From: Metabacillus indicus LMG 22858
Lineage (GTDB): Bacteria; Bacillota; Bacilli; Bacillales; Bacillaceae
Direction of reading: 5' to 3'
Assembly (NCBI RefSeq): GCF_000708755.2
Contig: NZ_JGVU02000007.1
Span: 186,001 to 250,000 of the forward strand
Length of the DNA: 64,000 nt
The notes beneath the pieces were generated by a model. The model did not search any database and was not told where the DNA came from. It was given only the letters and a program-made list of their open reading frames with translations. Shown one piece after another: positions 42,239-50,122 of this stretch; within the stretch, counting starts at the first letter, position 1, and each line of letters starts with the position of its first letter. The position numbers and the translations under genes were made by a program.

Positions 42239-42547
42239 GTGAAAATGAACAGATACGCCATCTTCTGCTTCATTTCATTATTATTAGTCGGCACAGCACT
42301 GACCGGCTGCACGTTGCGGGAGACAGACAGCAGGATAGAAGAGGCTGAAAGTAACACCATCATATACCTCAAAGAAAACTACTATGATATCAGTGAAGTC
42401 ACCGTTACAAATACAGAAAAAAATCCTATGGGATTATTAGTTCTCTCAGGCTACTTAAATAATGACAAAGGGAAAGAGTTCTCCGTAAACTATGATTTTA
42501 ATCAGAAAGATGTCATCAGCGGCGGAGTTGACGCTGAATTAAAATAA
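42239..42547 (+). CDS. Small lipoprotein, DUF1433-like, putative immunity (copy 3)
   Basis: This 102-residue lipoprotein starts with GTG 42239 after AAAGGAGG. Its lipobox is LTGC (after LLLVGTA). The domain has IIYLKENYYDISEVTV, NPMGLLVLSGYLNNDKGKEF and YDFNQKDVISGG. A degraded fifth copy follows 36 bp later. The gene is separated from copy 2 by about 236 bp of AT-rich DNA without another ORF. Confidence 0.7.
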   Translation: MKMNRYAIFCFISLLLVGTALTGCTLRETDSRIEEAESNTIIYLKENYYDISEVTVTNTEKNPMGLLVLSGYLNNDKGKEFSVNYDFNQKDVISGGVDAELK

Positions 42548-42582
42548 TGTTCATGCTGATGACCAAAGGAGAATGAATATAG

Positions 42583-42741
42583 ATGAAGAGAGTCATTTTT
42601 TTCTTAGCCGTTGTCTTATCAGTCTCTCTTATCTTTTTCAGAGGGAATACTACTGAATAAAATAAAGTAAAGAAGCAAACGACGAACGAAGTGATCCGGA
42701 TACTGAAAACAAACTATGAAGACTATGAAGAAATTTTGTAA
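42583..42741 (+). pseudogene. Decayed lipoprotein copy
   Basis: ATG 42583 opens a leader (MKRVIFFLAVVLSVSLIFF) that has lost the lipobox Cys and meets TAA at 42658. The same frame continues with TTNEVIRILKTNYEDYEEIL, which matches the post-lipobox helix of the intact copies, and then stops at 42739. The NPMG and GYLN parts are absent. A ribosome site (AAAGGAG) is still present. Confidence 0.7.
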
Positions 42742-42834
42742 AAAGAAACATGTACGTTATGGAAAAACCGAAGAAGATCATTGTTAATACACTCAGCATA
42801 TCAGATTCTCCAACTGAAATTGCGAGGTGAAAAA

Positions 42835-43149
42835 ATGAAATCCACCATCAAAAAATTAACTGTTTTTTTACTACTCTCTTCTGTTTTAATCAGCTGCAGC
42901 ACTAGAGGAAACGAATCCGAAATGAAAGAAGCACAGAGTGCTGTTAAAACGTATTTAGAAAGCAATTATCAAGATATCGAATCCGTACACTTTACAAAGA
43001 CTGAAGATAATCCGCTGGGAGACCTTATGGTATTCGGTTATCTGAATGGAGATAAGGATAAATTTTTTTCTTTTCACTATGACTTTGACCGCAAAGAAGT
43101 TACGGTTGGCGGTGCAAATGCTGAGGAAAAGATGAATACCGATGATTAA
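42835..43149 (+). CDS. Small lipoprotein, DUF1433-like, putative immunity (copy 4)
   Basis: This 104-residue lipoprotein starts at ATG 42835, 5 nt after GAGGTG; the frame extends to 42781 but without a site. The lipobox is LISC. The domain has VKTYLESNYQDIESVHF, then NPLGDLMVFGYLNGDKDKFF (NPLG instead of NPMG) and YDFDRKEVTVGG. It is the most divergent intact copy and the last of the array. Confidence 0.7.
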   Translation: MKSTIKKLTVFLLLSSVLISCSTRGNESEMKEAQSAVKTYLESNYQDIESVHFTKTEDNPLGDLMVFGYLNGDKDKFFSFHYDFDRKEVTVGGANAEEKMNTDD

Positions 43150-43294
43150 TGTGTCTTCATTTTTATTAAGTTTTTTAATTTCCTATTCTCTTCATTAATT
43201 CATATGCAGCCATCCTTACACAGCTCCATACATACTCCCCTCACAAACACCACAACCTAAAGGTAAGGCTTTAAAAGACGGAGGTCTACGTTTA

Positions 43295-44176
43295 GTGAAA
43301 AAAACAGCAATCCTGCTACTCCTTTCTCTTGCTTTCATGCTATTGCCAAGTGCAATCCCCATTTCAGCAGCGCCACCCGAAACAGCGATGAGGGTGATGA
43401 CCTACAACGTCCGGTATCTGAACAGCTCCGATCCTTCTCCTCATACATGGGCAGAGAGGCTTCCTGCCATCGTGAAGCTGATTCAAAAGGAGAATCCGGA
43501 TATTATCGGTACGCAGGAAGCTGTGTATCAGCAAATTCAGGACCTTGATGCATCTCTGCTTGAGTACAAATGGGTTGGGATTGGAAGGGAAGGCGGAAGC
43601 AGCGGGGAATATACAGCCATCTTCTACAGAACTGACCGTTATGAACTGCTTGAGTACAATTTCTTCTGGCTGTCGGACACTCCTGAGACGGTTGGATCTA
43701 AAAATTGGGGCAATGTCATTTCGCGGATGGCGACGTGGGCGAAATTCTCAGACCGAAAAACAAATCAGTCCTTCTACGTTGTAAATACTCATTTCGACCA
43801 TGTCTCGGCAGAAGCCAGGGAAAAAAGCGCCGCATTGATTCTGGAGAAGATCAAAAACTTCGACCCCGCTCTTCCCGTTCTGCTGACCGGAGATTTCAAT
43901 GCTGCACCTGGAAGTCCTCCTTATCAGATTCTGACACAGGATGGTGCATTCAAGGATTTATGGAAAACGGCAGCTGTGCGCATCAATGAAAACCTCGGCA
44001 CCTTAAACCGTTTTAAAGATCCAACAGGTGAGGGTCCAAAGCGCCGCATTGACTGGATCTTGACCAAGGGGAATGTTCTTGCTGACACTGTGAAAATTGT
44101 GAATGATTATGAGAATGGACAGTTTCCAAGCGATCATTTTCCGGTTATGGCGGATTTGCGGATTGTAGGAAGATAA
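43295..44176 (+). CDS. Secreted endonuclease/exonuclease/phosphatase-family hydrolase
   Basis: This 293-residue protein has a signal peptide (ILLLLSLAFMLLPSAIPISA, cut near SAA) and start GTG 43295 behind GGAGG. The EEP fold motifs are present: MTYNVRYLN, IIGTQEA (metal-binding Glu), NTHFDH, LTGDFNAAPGS and SDHFPVMADL (catalytic His). Members cleave nucleic acids, sphingomyelin or phospholipid/inositol phosphates; none can be chosen here. It is monocistronic, ending in a strong terminator. A role in phosphate scavenging is possible but unsupported by a visible PhoP box. Confidence 0.85.
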   Translation: MKKTAILLLLSLAFMLLPSAIPISAAPPETAMRVMTYNVRYLNSSDPSPHTWAERLPAIVKLIQKENPDIIGTQEAVYQQIQDLDASLLEYKWVGIGREGGSSGEYTAIFYRTDRYELLEYNFFWLSDTPETVGSKNWGNVISRMATWAKFSDRKTNQSFYVVNTHFDHVSAEAREKSAALILEKIKNFDPALPVLLTGDFNAAPGSPPYQILTQDGAFKDLWKTAAVRINENLGTLNRFKDPTGEGPKRRIDWILTKGNVLADTVKIVNDYENGQFPSDHFPVMADLRIVGR

Positions 44177-44179
44177 GAC

Positions 44180-44215
44180 AAGGCAGAAAAAACGAATGTT
44201 TTTTCTGCCTTTTTT
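44180..44215 (+). terminator. Terminator of the EEP gene
   Basis: A 13-bp stem (AGGCAGAAAAAAC with its complement) and 4-nt loop end in TTTTT. Confidence 0.9.
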
Positions 44216-44233
44216 ACTGCTAACTGCGATTTT

Positions 44234-44836
44234 TTATTCCCTTTCAATTGGAAGCTCTATCCTGATCTGATTCACAGATTGACAAACTACATCATACATT
44301 TCCTTCATTCCGACCTCTGATGCTTCAAAAGAATATGCATTGGCGCTTCTAATCCCAATATACTCAGCTTCTTTTGCAACATCTATGTTCGCTCCCATAA
44401 AGATGAATTCCCAGCTGTATTTTTCCTGCTGATGCTTGATGAGTTCATGGACTTTATCATATGAAAATTCTTTACTGGCATTTTCCTGTCCGTCCGTTGT
44501 AATGACAAAAATCACTTTGCAGGGACGCTGTTCTTTCGGAGTTTTTGAAAGTCTTCGGCCCACATCGGTAATTGTTTTCCCAATGGCATCTAAAAGGGCC
44601 GTCAGCCCTCTGACATAGTAGTCTTCTACAGTCAGTTTGACGGATTTTGCATCTTCGCCCTTCCAAAGCACTTCATATTCATCATCGAATAATACAGTGG
44701 TCAGCACTGTATCTCCTTCAAGCCTGCACTGATTTTCAATAAAAGAATTGAACCCTCCAATAACATCCTGTTCAAGTCCGCCCATTGATCCGCTGCGGTC
44801 CAGCAGAAAGACAATTTCATTTAACTTATGATTCAT
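44234..44836 (-). CDS. VWA-domain protein
   Basis: This 200-residue single von Willebrand A domain has a complete MIDAS: DRSGSMGG near the N-terminus, the Thr in LTALLDAIG, and ITTDGQEN. ATG 44836 is chosen because GGAGG is 9 nt upstream; earlier frames run into the divergent promoter. There is no signal, so it is cytoplasmic. Phage and filamentous bacteria carry similar VWA proteins with TerF- or YfbK-like partners. The neighbour on the opposite strand encodes an HTH protein, and the two genes share one promoter region, suggesting they work together. Confidence 0.82.
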   Translation of the reverse strand: MNHKLNEIVFLLDRSGSMGGLEQDVIGGFNSFIENQCRLEGDTVLTTVLFDDEYEVLWKGEDAKSVKLTVEDYYVRGLTALLDAIGKTITDVGRRLSKTPKEQRPCKVIFVITTDGQENASKEFSYDKVHELIKHQQEKYSWEFIFMGANIDVAKEAEYIGIRSANAYSFEASEVGMKEMYDVVCQSVNQIRIELPIERE

Positions 44837-44864
44837 GTTCATCAGCCTCCATACATATTCATGG

Positions 44865-44912
44865 TATAATCTTAACAATAAATATCCATATTATGGTCGC
44901 TTTGAAAGCGAC
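44865..44912 (+). promoter_or_regulatory. Promoter and palindromic operator of the HTH gene
   Basis: An extended -10 box TGGTATAAT (TATAAT at 44865-44870) is followed 25 bp later by the palindrome GTCGCTTT-G-AAAGCGAC (44896-44912), just ahead of the ribosome site. A protein bound there would block transcription, and autoregulation by the encoded HTH protein is the simplest guess. Confidence 0.65.
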
Positions 44913-44928
44913 ATTTGGAGGCGGTCAT

Positions 44929-45450
44929 TTGCTTAATCAAACCTTTTTAGATGAACTGAAAGACTACATAGACAACGCACTATTTTCCTCAGATTTTTTT
45001 TGCTATTCACCGGCATCAGAAGATATTCTGGTGTATTCACCCGAGATCATTTCTCAGGATATCGAAGATTACATAGACAATAACCGCCAGCCTGTTCTAA
45101 ACCAGGTACTTTTTGACCTGATTGATAAGCGGGGCCTTACTGATGCACAAGTATACAATAAGGCCGGATTAGACAGAAAACTGTTTTCAAAAATAAGAAC
45201 AAACCCTGCCTATAAGCCTAAGAAACATACGCTCGTATCCATTGCATTCGCATTGAAATTAAGTGAGGATGAGTTTGACAGCTTTTTGGAAACCGCTGGT
45301 TATTCACTCTCGTACAGCGACACACAAGATCTTATCATTAAGTTCTTTCTTAAGGAAAAAAGATATGATGCCGATGAACTAAACGAAGCATTTGACAGGT
45401 TCATCCCTAAAAAGCAACAAGGTGAACGTCCGCGGGTAAACAATAATTAA
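44929..45450 (+). CDS. HTH protein paired with VWA protein
   Basis: This 173-residue protein starts with TTG 44929, 7 nt after GGAGG. Residues 1-55 (acidic, LDELKDYIDN repeated as DIEDYIDN) are of unknown type. Residues about 60-125 form an XRE-like helix-turn-helix (LTDAQVYNKAGLDRKLFSKI, HTLVSIAFALKLSEDEFDSF). The tail is charged (KKQQGERPRVNNN). I know similar proteins only as uncharacterised partners of VWA proteins. DNA binding to the palindrome in its own leader is likely; a larger role is unknown. Confidence 0.65.
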   Translation: MLNQTFLDELKDYIDNALFSSDFFCYSPASEDILVYSPEIISQDIEDYIDNNRQPVLNQVLFDLIDKRGLTDAQVYNKAGLDRKLFSKIRTNPAYKPKKHTLVSIAFALKLSEDEFDSFLETAGYSLSYSDTQDLIIKFFLKEKRYDADELNEAFDRFIPKKQQGERPRVNNN

Positions 45451-45594
45451 TAAGCTTGGTATTACTACAATCAAACACGATATTGAGCACGTAAAATCGG
45501 ACATTGCTTATTTACCCCGGTAAGTTCACCTGAAATAAACTAAAAAACATCTACTTACCAGCCTCAAGGGCTTTCTAATGTTTACTTGTATGCC

Positions 45595-46251
45595 TCACAA
45601 GTAATCAAGACTAGTAAAGATAAGAATGATACCCACTATGCAGATTATCCAAGAAAGAGCCGATCCAGATTGAGCAGCTATCTTCAAGTGCAGCCGTTCA
45701 AGACTTTTTTGCATGCTGCGCCCAAGAAGAAAAGATAACATATACAGCAAAAGAGAAGGCATCACCATAATAAAATTGTAACCGGCTAAAACAGGAGACC
45801 ATTCCGTCCACGGCAGATTAGAAGCGGTCATAATGCCGATTGCAGTAAAATAAGGGAATGCGGTGCCTGCTTCTGCGATTGAGGCAGTGAGTCCCAGGGC
45901 TGCAGCCGATCGGACACCAGCGGATACTGAATAGGACGGGACTGAATGTTTTCTTGCCGGCACATAAAAACTTGCGATGAACAGACAGACTCCAGTTAGA
46001 AAGACTGTCCAGCTAACAAAGCGAATTTGAAAAAAACCAGAGATAATGTCAGCCAGAAAACCTAACCCCAGCATCAGAAAGACTCCAACAGTAAAATAAA
46101 ACCCGGCAACTGTCAGCAAAAAAACCATTAGCCGTTTGGCAAGCCCCTCTTTGTTTCCAAGTAGCATATACACGGTTATCCCCAATGTAGCAGGACTTAA
46201 TGTATCCAAAAGGGCAAGACCGCCAATGGCAAGAAGCATTTCACTATTCAT
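45595..46251 (-). CDS. GAP-family (LysE-like) membrane transporter
   Basis: This 218-residue protein has six membrane helices and resembles the GAP/Sap family within the LysE superfamily (LLAIGGLALLDTLSPATLGI near the start; GLTASIAEAGTAFPYFTAIG in the middle). Some members export glycopeptidolipids or amino acids. ATG 46251 overlaps the stop of the MerR-type regulator gene (ATGAATAG arrangement), so translation is coupled. The regulator probably senses the compound this protein exports. Confidence 0.75.
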   Translation of the reverse strand: MNSEMLLAIGGLALLDTLSPATLGITVYMLLGNKEGLAKRLMVFLLTVAGFYFTVGVFLMLGLGFLADIISGFFQIRFVSWTVFLTGVCLFIASFYVPARKHSVPSYSVSAGVRSAAALGLTASIAEAGTAFPYFTAIGIMTASNLPWTEWSPVLAGYNFIMVMPSLLLYMLSFLLGRSMQKSLERLHLKIAAQSGSALSWIICIVGIILIFTSLDYL

Positions 46252-47005
46252 CGCTCTGTCTTGACGAAGAGGCATTCTCATTTCGTACATAAATTTCATG
46301 TGCCCGTGTCATAAACTCGAGCAAATCGTCTTCAATCGGATACAGCCCCATCTTCTCTGACTGCTCTTGAGATATTCTTATTTTCCAAAGCTTATCTAAA
46401 AATTCGTTCTCGCCATCAAATTCTTCTATACGCTTTTCATCCATCCTTCTTATTATCGTTTGAACTTCAGGTGTACCTGGACCATCCTTCATGCAGCGCT
46501 TCAACTGACCAATCAGATTCATCCATTCCAGCGAATCCCCTTTTGCCATATTGGGAACCTTATTCAATAATTGGATTTCTTTCTCCCTGAATACAGATTC
46601 ACGGTACTTCCTTTGTATCTTTTTGTCTCTGCTTGATACGTGCATAAGCTTTTGAACCGCAATCCATTCTTCCTCTCCTTCAACAGCTATTCCATGGATG
46701 AGCTCCCGCAGGGACTGTTCAACCTTCTTCAGGTTTTCGATTTCTTCTAATATAAAAGATAACTGGCTCTTTAAGTGAACCGACCAATTCCACTCATTTG
46801 AAGCGAGCATCTCCCGAATCTCATTTAATTGAAACCCTGCCTTTTTTAAAAATTGAATCTGCTGCAGTTTTTTGATTTCAGTGTTTGAATATAATCGATG
46901 ACCTCCTTCCGTTTTGGACGCAGGCCTCAACAAACCGATCTTATCGTAGTGACGCAGCGTTCTGACTGTAACACCTGTTTTCTCCGCCACTTTGTTAATG
47001 TGCAT
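46244..47005 (-). CDS. MerR-family transcriptional regulator
   Basis: This roughly 253-residue activator has an N-terminal winged helix (INKVAEKTGVTVRTLRHYDKIGLLRP, then EGGHRLYSNTEIKKLQQIQFLKKAGF), a dimerisation coiled coil (LEEIENLKKVEQSLRELI) and a C-terminal helical TipAS-like ligand domain of about 130 residues. That layout is the Mta/TipAL group, which responds to drugs. It lies inside the operon it probably controls, behind the promoter at 47243-47273. A TTG one codon earlier is an alternative start. Confidence 0.85.
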   Translation of the reverse strand: MHINKVAEKTGVTVRTLRHYDKIGLLRPASKTEGGHRLYSNTEIKKLQQIQFLKKAGFQLNEIREMLASNEWNWSVHLKSQLSFILEEIENLKKVEQSLRELIHGIAVEGEEEWIAVQKLMHVSSRDKKIQRKYRESVFREKEIQLLNKVPNMAKGDSLEWMNLIGQLKRCMKDGPGTPEVQTIIRRMDEKRIEEFDGENEFLDKLWKIRISQEQSEKMGLYPIEDDLLEFMTRAHEIYVRNENASSSRQSDE

Positions 47006-47038
47006 CAAGCTGTATCCCCCCGATTCGTTTTAGGTAAG

Positions 47039-47182
47039 CTATTCTTCTTTACGAAAATACATTTTTAATAAAAACCCTGCACCCAGGCCAATCAGCGCTC
47101 CCGGAAACGCATTGTCCAGGATCAGCCCGATTCCAGCTCCTATAATGACACATCCATAAATGACAATATCCTCCTGTTTCAT
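47039..47182 (-). CDS. Small glycine-zipper membrane protein
   Basis: This 47-residue protein has one or two short membrane segments (IVIYGCVIIGAGIGLILDN, then ALIGLGAGFLLKMYF) and a charged tail. ATG 47182 follows GGGAGG; the longer frame to 47230 has no site. It is the first gene behind the MerR-type promoter, 34 bp before the regulator gene. It shares a GAGIGL-I-DN core with the small protein at 23952-24098, suggesting one family. Function is unknown. Confidence 0.65.
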   Translation of the reverse strand: MKQEDIVIYGCVIIGAGIGLILDNAFPGALIGLGAGFLLKMYFRKEE

Positions 47183-47242
47183 AAAAAAACCTCCCCGCTT
47201 CAAGCAGCATTGTTTTAAAGGGTGCATCACCAGCTGTTTATC

Positions 47243-47273
47243 AGTATATAAGATGACGCAGCGTCAACTTCAA
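47243..47273 (-). promoter_or_regulatory. MerR-type promoter with 19-bp spacer and internal palindrome
   Basis: Read on the minus strand: -35 TTGAAG, a 19-bp spacer holding the palindrome GACGCTGCGTC, and -10 TATACT. An over-long 19-bp spacer with the operator inside it is the signature of promoters activated by MerR proteins. It precedes the small membrane protein, MerR regulator and GAP transporter genes. Confidence 0.8.
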
Positions 47274-47423
47274 GTTCCATTTGCAGAAAAAGCCTGACAC
47301 GTTACCTTGGCCAGTCTTATTACTTTTTGCCTATTGGAGCTGAGCTTAAAATAGAGGTTGAAAATCTATTAATCTATATTTATAATTATGCATGTAAATG
47401 AATTTTAATAAAAGGAGACACTC

Positions 47424-48392
47424 ATGAAAAAACAGATTTTTACTATACTCACTATTCTATTTCTGCTAATCTCATCTGCAGGCGCAGCTTCGGCTGTCAC
47501 ATATTCCCCGTCATTGGTACATAAAAAAGGCGCAATGGCTTATCAGCATACGAAATACCTGTCTGAAAAAATCGGCCAGCGAGTAATGGGCACTCCAGGT
47601 GAAACGGCAGCGAAAACGTATGTCCAGAAGCAATTCAAGCGCATGGGCTACAAGCCTGCTGAACAGTCTTTCACTTTCACAAGAAAAGGAAAAGACTTCT
47701 CATCTGCAAATGTTCTGGCTTATAAGCAAGGCAAATCAAGCAAGCAAATCATCGTCGGCGCGCACTATGATTCTGTTGCAACCGGCAAAGGAGCTGACGA
47801 TAATGCATCCGGCGTCGGAGTCATGCTTGAAGTGGCAGAAGTTCTTAAAAAGAAAAAAACGCCATATTCCATTGTATTCGTTGCCTTCGGCGCTGAAGAA
47901 GGCGGATTAAACGGATCAAACCATTACGCGAAACAAATGACTGCAAAAGAAATAGAGAACACAATTGGCATGATCAACCTGGACAGCCTTGCTGCAGGCG
48001 ACAAAATGTACGTCCACGGAAGCGCAGGCGAAGATGGGTTCATTCGTGACCAGGCAGTAAACATCTCTAAAAAGAAAAAACTCAACATTGGCATCAACAC
48101 AGGATTAAATCCTGACTACCCTGCAGGCACAACAGGAGACTGGAGCGACCATGCACCATTCGATAAACTCGGCATTCCTTTCGCATACTTTGAATCTACC
48201 AACTGGGAAATCGGTGACCTTGACGGGTATGAGCAAACGGAAGAATACGGCGGGATCTGGCATACAGAAAACGACACTCTTGCCTTCATTGAAGAAGCAT
48301 TTCCAGGCAGAACGGAAGAACGTCTATCCTCTTACAGCCAGGTGCTGACTGAGCTTTTGAAGCATATAGATAACCCAAGTTTATCAAACTAA
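47424..48392 (+). CDS. Secreted M28-family zinc aminopeptidase
   Basis: This 322-residue protein has a signal peptide (MKKQIFTILTILFLLISSAG, cut near ASA). The co-catalytic zinc ligands are visible: GAHYDS (His), GADDNASG (bridging Asp), AEEGGLNGS (Glu pair), INLDSLA (Asp), and a final GIWHTENDTL (His). It resembles B. subtilis YwaD-type enzymes but lacks their PA domain, being shorter (322 against about 450). ATG 47424 follows AAAGGAG. It has its own terminator. The likely role is release of N-terminal amino acids from external peptides. Confidence 0.88.
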   Translation: MKKQIFTILTILFLLISSAGAASAVTYSPSLVHKKGAMAYQHTKYLSEKIGQRVMGTPGETAAKTYVQKQFKRMGYKPAEQSFTFTRKGKDFSSANVLAYKQGKSSKQIIVGAHYDSVATGKGADDNASGVGVMLEVAEVLKKKKTPYSIVFVAFGAEEGGLNGSNHYAKQMTAKEIENTIGMINLDSLAAGDKMYVHGSAGEDGFIRDQAVNISKKKKLNIGINTGLNPDYPAGTTGDWSDHAPFDKLGIPFAYFESTNWEIGDLDGYEQTEEYGGIWHTENDTLAFIEEAFPGRTEERLSSYSQVLTELLKHIDNPSLSN

Positions 48393-48400
48393 TAGAACTA

Positions 48401-48428
48401 AAAAAGAAAGGCCAATGCCTTTCTTTTT
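48401..48428 (+). terminator. Terminator of the M28 gene
   Basis: A 12-bp perfect stem (AAAAAGAAAGGC and complement) with a 4-nt loop ends in T-rich sequence. Confidence 0.9.
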
Positions 48429-48445
48429 GTTTTGCCCGTATAACA

Positions 48446-48898
48446 TTACATCTTCTCAGCAATCCTTTTAAGCTCCACTGCACGAGCAGCAATAAACTTC
48501 CTCATATACCTTTCCATAAATAACAGATCTGCTATCTTTCCAAGAATACCAAAAGGAGATTCATAGGAAAAGGTATCCTTCATGATTGTCCCTGTGCCGC
48601 TTTCTTGGAATTCGTGCGTATGCGTGAATGAACGAAAAGCTCCCTTAACCATAACATCTGTAAATCGATAGGGCACTTCCATCTCAATAATCTTAGCTGT
48701 TAATCTCTGTCTCACTCCAAGATGAACAGCTTCCCAAGTGACTGAATCGCCGCGTTCCATCAAGCCGGTGGTAACACCGTCAACCGCTCTTTCCTGAGTT
48801 CTTCCTGTCGTTTCCATATGGACATCTACACTGCGTGCAAGGTCGAAACAAACTTCAATGGGCGCCCGGATATAAACTTTGTGCTTAATTGTTGGCAT
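48446..48898 (-). CDS. SRPBCC-superfamily protein
   Basis: This 150-residue protein has the START/SRPBCC helix-grip fold pattern: HKVYIRAPIEVCFDLARSVDVH at the N-terminus, VTWEAVHLGVRQRLTAKIIEM, FRSFTHTHEF and a C-terminal long helix (ERYMRKFIAARAVELKRIAE). Such proteins bind hydrophobic ligands; this subgroup is similar to the YndB- or coenzyme Q-binding type cyclases. ATG 48898 follows GAGGTACC. It is convergent with the M28 gene. Ligand is unknown. Confidence 0.8.
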   Translation of the reverse strand: MPTIKHKVYIRAPIEVCFDLARSVDVHMETTGRTQERAVDGVTTGLMERGDSVTWEAVHLGVRQRLTAKIIEMEVPYRFTDVMVKGAFRSFTHTHEFQESGTGTIMKDTFSYESPFGILGKIADLLFMERYMRKFIAARAVELKRIAEKM

Positions 48899-49033
48899 AG
48901 CAGGTACCTCTCATCTATCGGATACACCAATTGTAAGCAACGGCTGACTAGTAGACAAGAAAGGCGATCTCAATTTTACATTTTATGCTAAAATGAATTG
49001 TATTTAATAGAAGTATACGGGGAGATGCAGAGA

Positions 49034-49999
49034 ATGAAAGCAGTGGTACAATATGAGTTTGGAGATTCCAGTGTCCTTACATATTCAAATATTGAGGTAC
49101 CCGAAATAGGAAAAAACGAAGTATTAATTAAAGCAGCTTATACAAGCGTTAATTATGCAGATATTAAAAAGCGGTTAGGAAATAAAGGAAGAGGGAGTTT
49201 TCCTCTGACACTTGGATTGGATGTTGCCGGTACAATTGAAGAGGCATCCGCTGACTCATCTTTTTCCAAAGGAGATCGTGTAATAGCTTTTCCTAAAAAC
49301 GGTTCGTATGCAGAGTTTGTTGCGGCAAATGAACAATTAGTTTTTAAAATTCCAGATAACCTATCATTCGAACAGGCTGCTGCAATGCCTACCGTATCTA
49401 TTTTAAGCTTTATACTCTTATACGAAATTGGACAAGTACGCAAGACAGATGCCATTGTTATACACAGTGCAGCCGGCGGCGTAGGCTCTATGCTCGTACA
49501 ACTTGCAAAGCTTGAGGGTGTTCAGAAGATTATCGGGACGGTTGGCAGTTTAGATAAAGAGAACTACGTAAAGAATTTGGGTGCAGATTTCGTGCACACC
49601 TACGAAACTTTTTCAGAGGAAGTGCTGGAACAGACAAATAATCTTGGTGCTAATGTTATCTTTGACTCCATTGCCGGCGAAGTCACCAGCCAAAGCTTGA
49701 AGTGTTTGGCATTATACGGCACTCTCGTGCAATTCGGCAACAGCAGCGGAAAACCTGGCAGCTTCAAAACAAGTGATGTTCACAGCAGCTGCAGAAACAT
49801 TAAAGGATTCAGCCTGGGCACAACCAGAAAACACAATCCAGAAAGACTAGCGCCTGTGGCAGAAAGAGCTTTAAAATTATTTGCCTCAGGAAAAATAACC
49901 CTTCCTATCGCCGAAGTGTTTGATTTAAGTGAAGCGGCACGGGCTCATAGGTTAATTGAAAGCCGCAATTATGAAGGTAAAATATTAATCAAGATATAA
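49034..49999 (+). CDS. Zinc-independent quinone oxidoreductase (MDR family)
   Basis: This 321-residue medium-chain reductase has MKAVVQYEFGDSSVLTYSNIEVP at the start, then YTSVNYADIKKR, GLDVAGTIEE and the NADPH Rossmann motif HSAAGGVGSMLVQLAK. The catalytic and structural zinc cysteines of alcohol dehydrogenases are absent. ATG 49034 follows GGGGAGATGCAGAG; the frame extends to 48998 without a site. The likely reaction is NADPH-dependent reduction of quinones or reactive enones. No operon partner is seen. Confidence 0.85.
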   Translation: MKAVVQYEFGDSSVLTYSNIEVPEIGKNEVLIKAAYTSVNYADIKKRLGNKGRGSFPLTLGLDVAGTIEEASADSSFSKGDRVIAFPKNGSYAEFVAANEQLVFKIPDNLSFEQAAAMPTVSILSFILLYEIGQVRKTDAIVIHSAAGGVGSMLVQLAKLEGVQKIIGTVGSLDKENYVKNLGADFVHTYETFSEEVLEQTNNLGANVIFDSIAGEVTSQSLKCLALYGTLVQFGNSSGKPGSFKTSDVHSSCRNIKGFSLGTTRKHNPERLAPVAERALKLFASGKITLPIAEVFDLSEAARAHRLIESRNYEGKILIKI

Positions 50000-50062
50000 G
50001 ATGGTTGAGATGCTAGTTGCATAGGCATAGTTGAGGAAATGTAAGGGAAGGGAATTAGAGAT

Positions 50063-50095
50063 AAAACGACCAGATTTTGATCTGGTCGTTTTTTT
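50063..50095. terminator. Bidirectional terminator
   Basis: A 13-bp stem (AAAACGACCAGAT and complement) with T runs on both sides lies between the convergent quinone reductase and DUF45 genes. Confidence 0.88.
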
Positions 50096-50122
50096 CCTTC
50101 CTAGGTTTTTTTTTTACAAACC

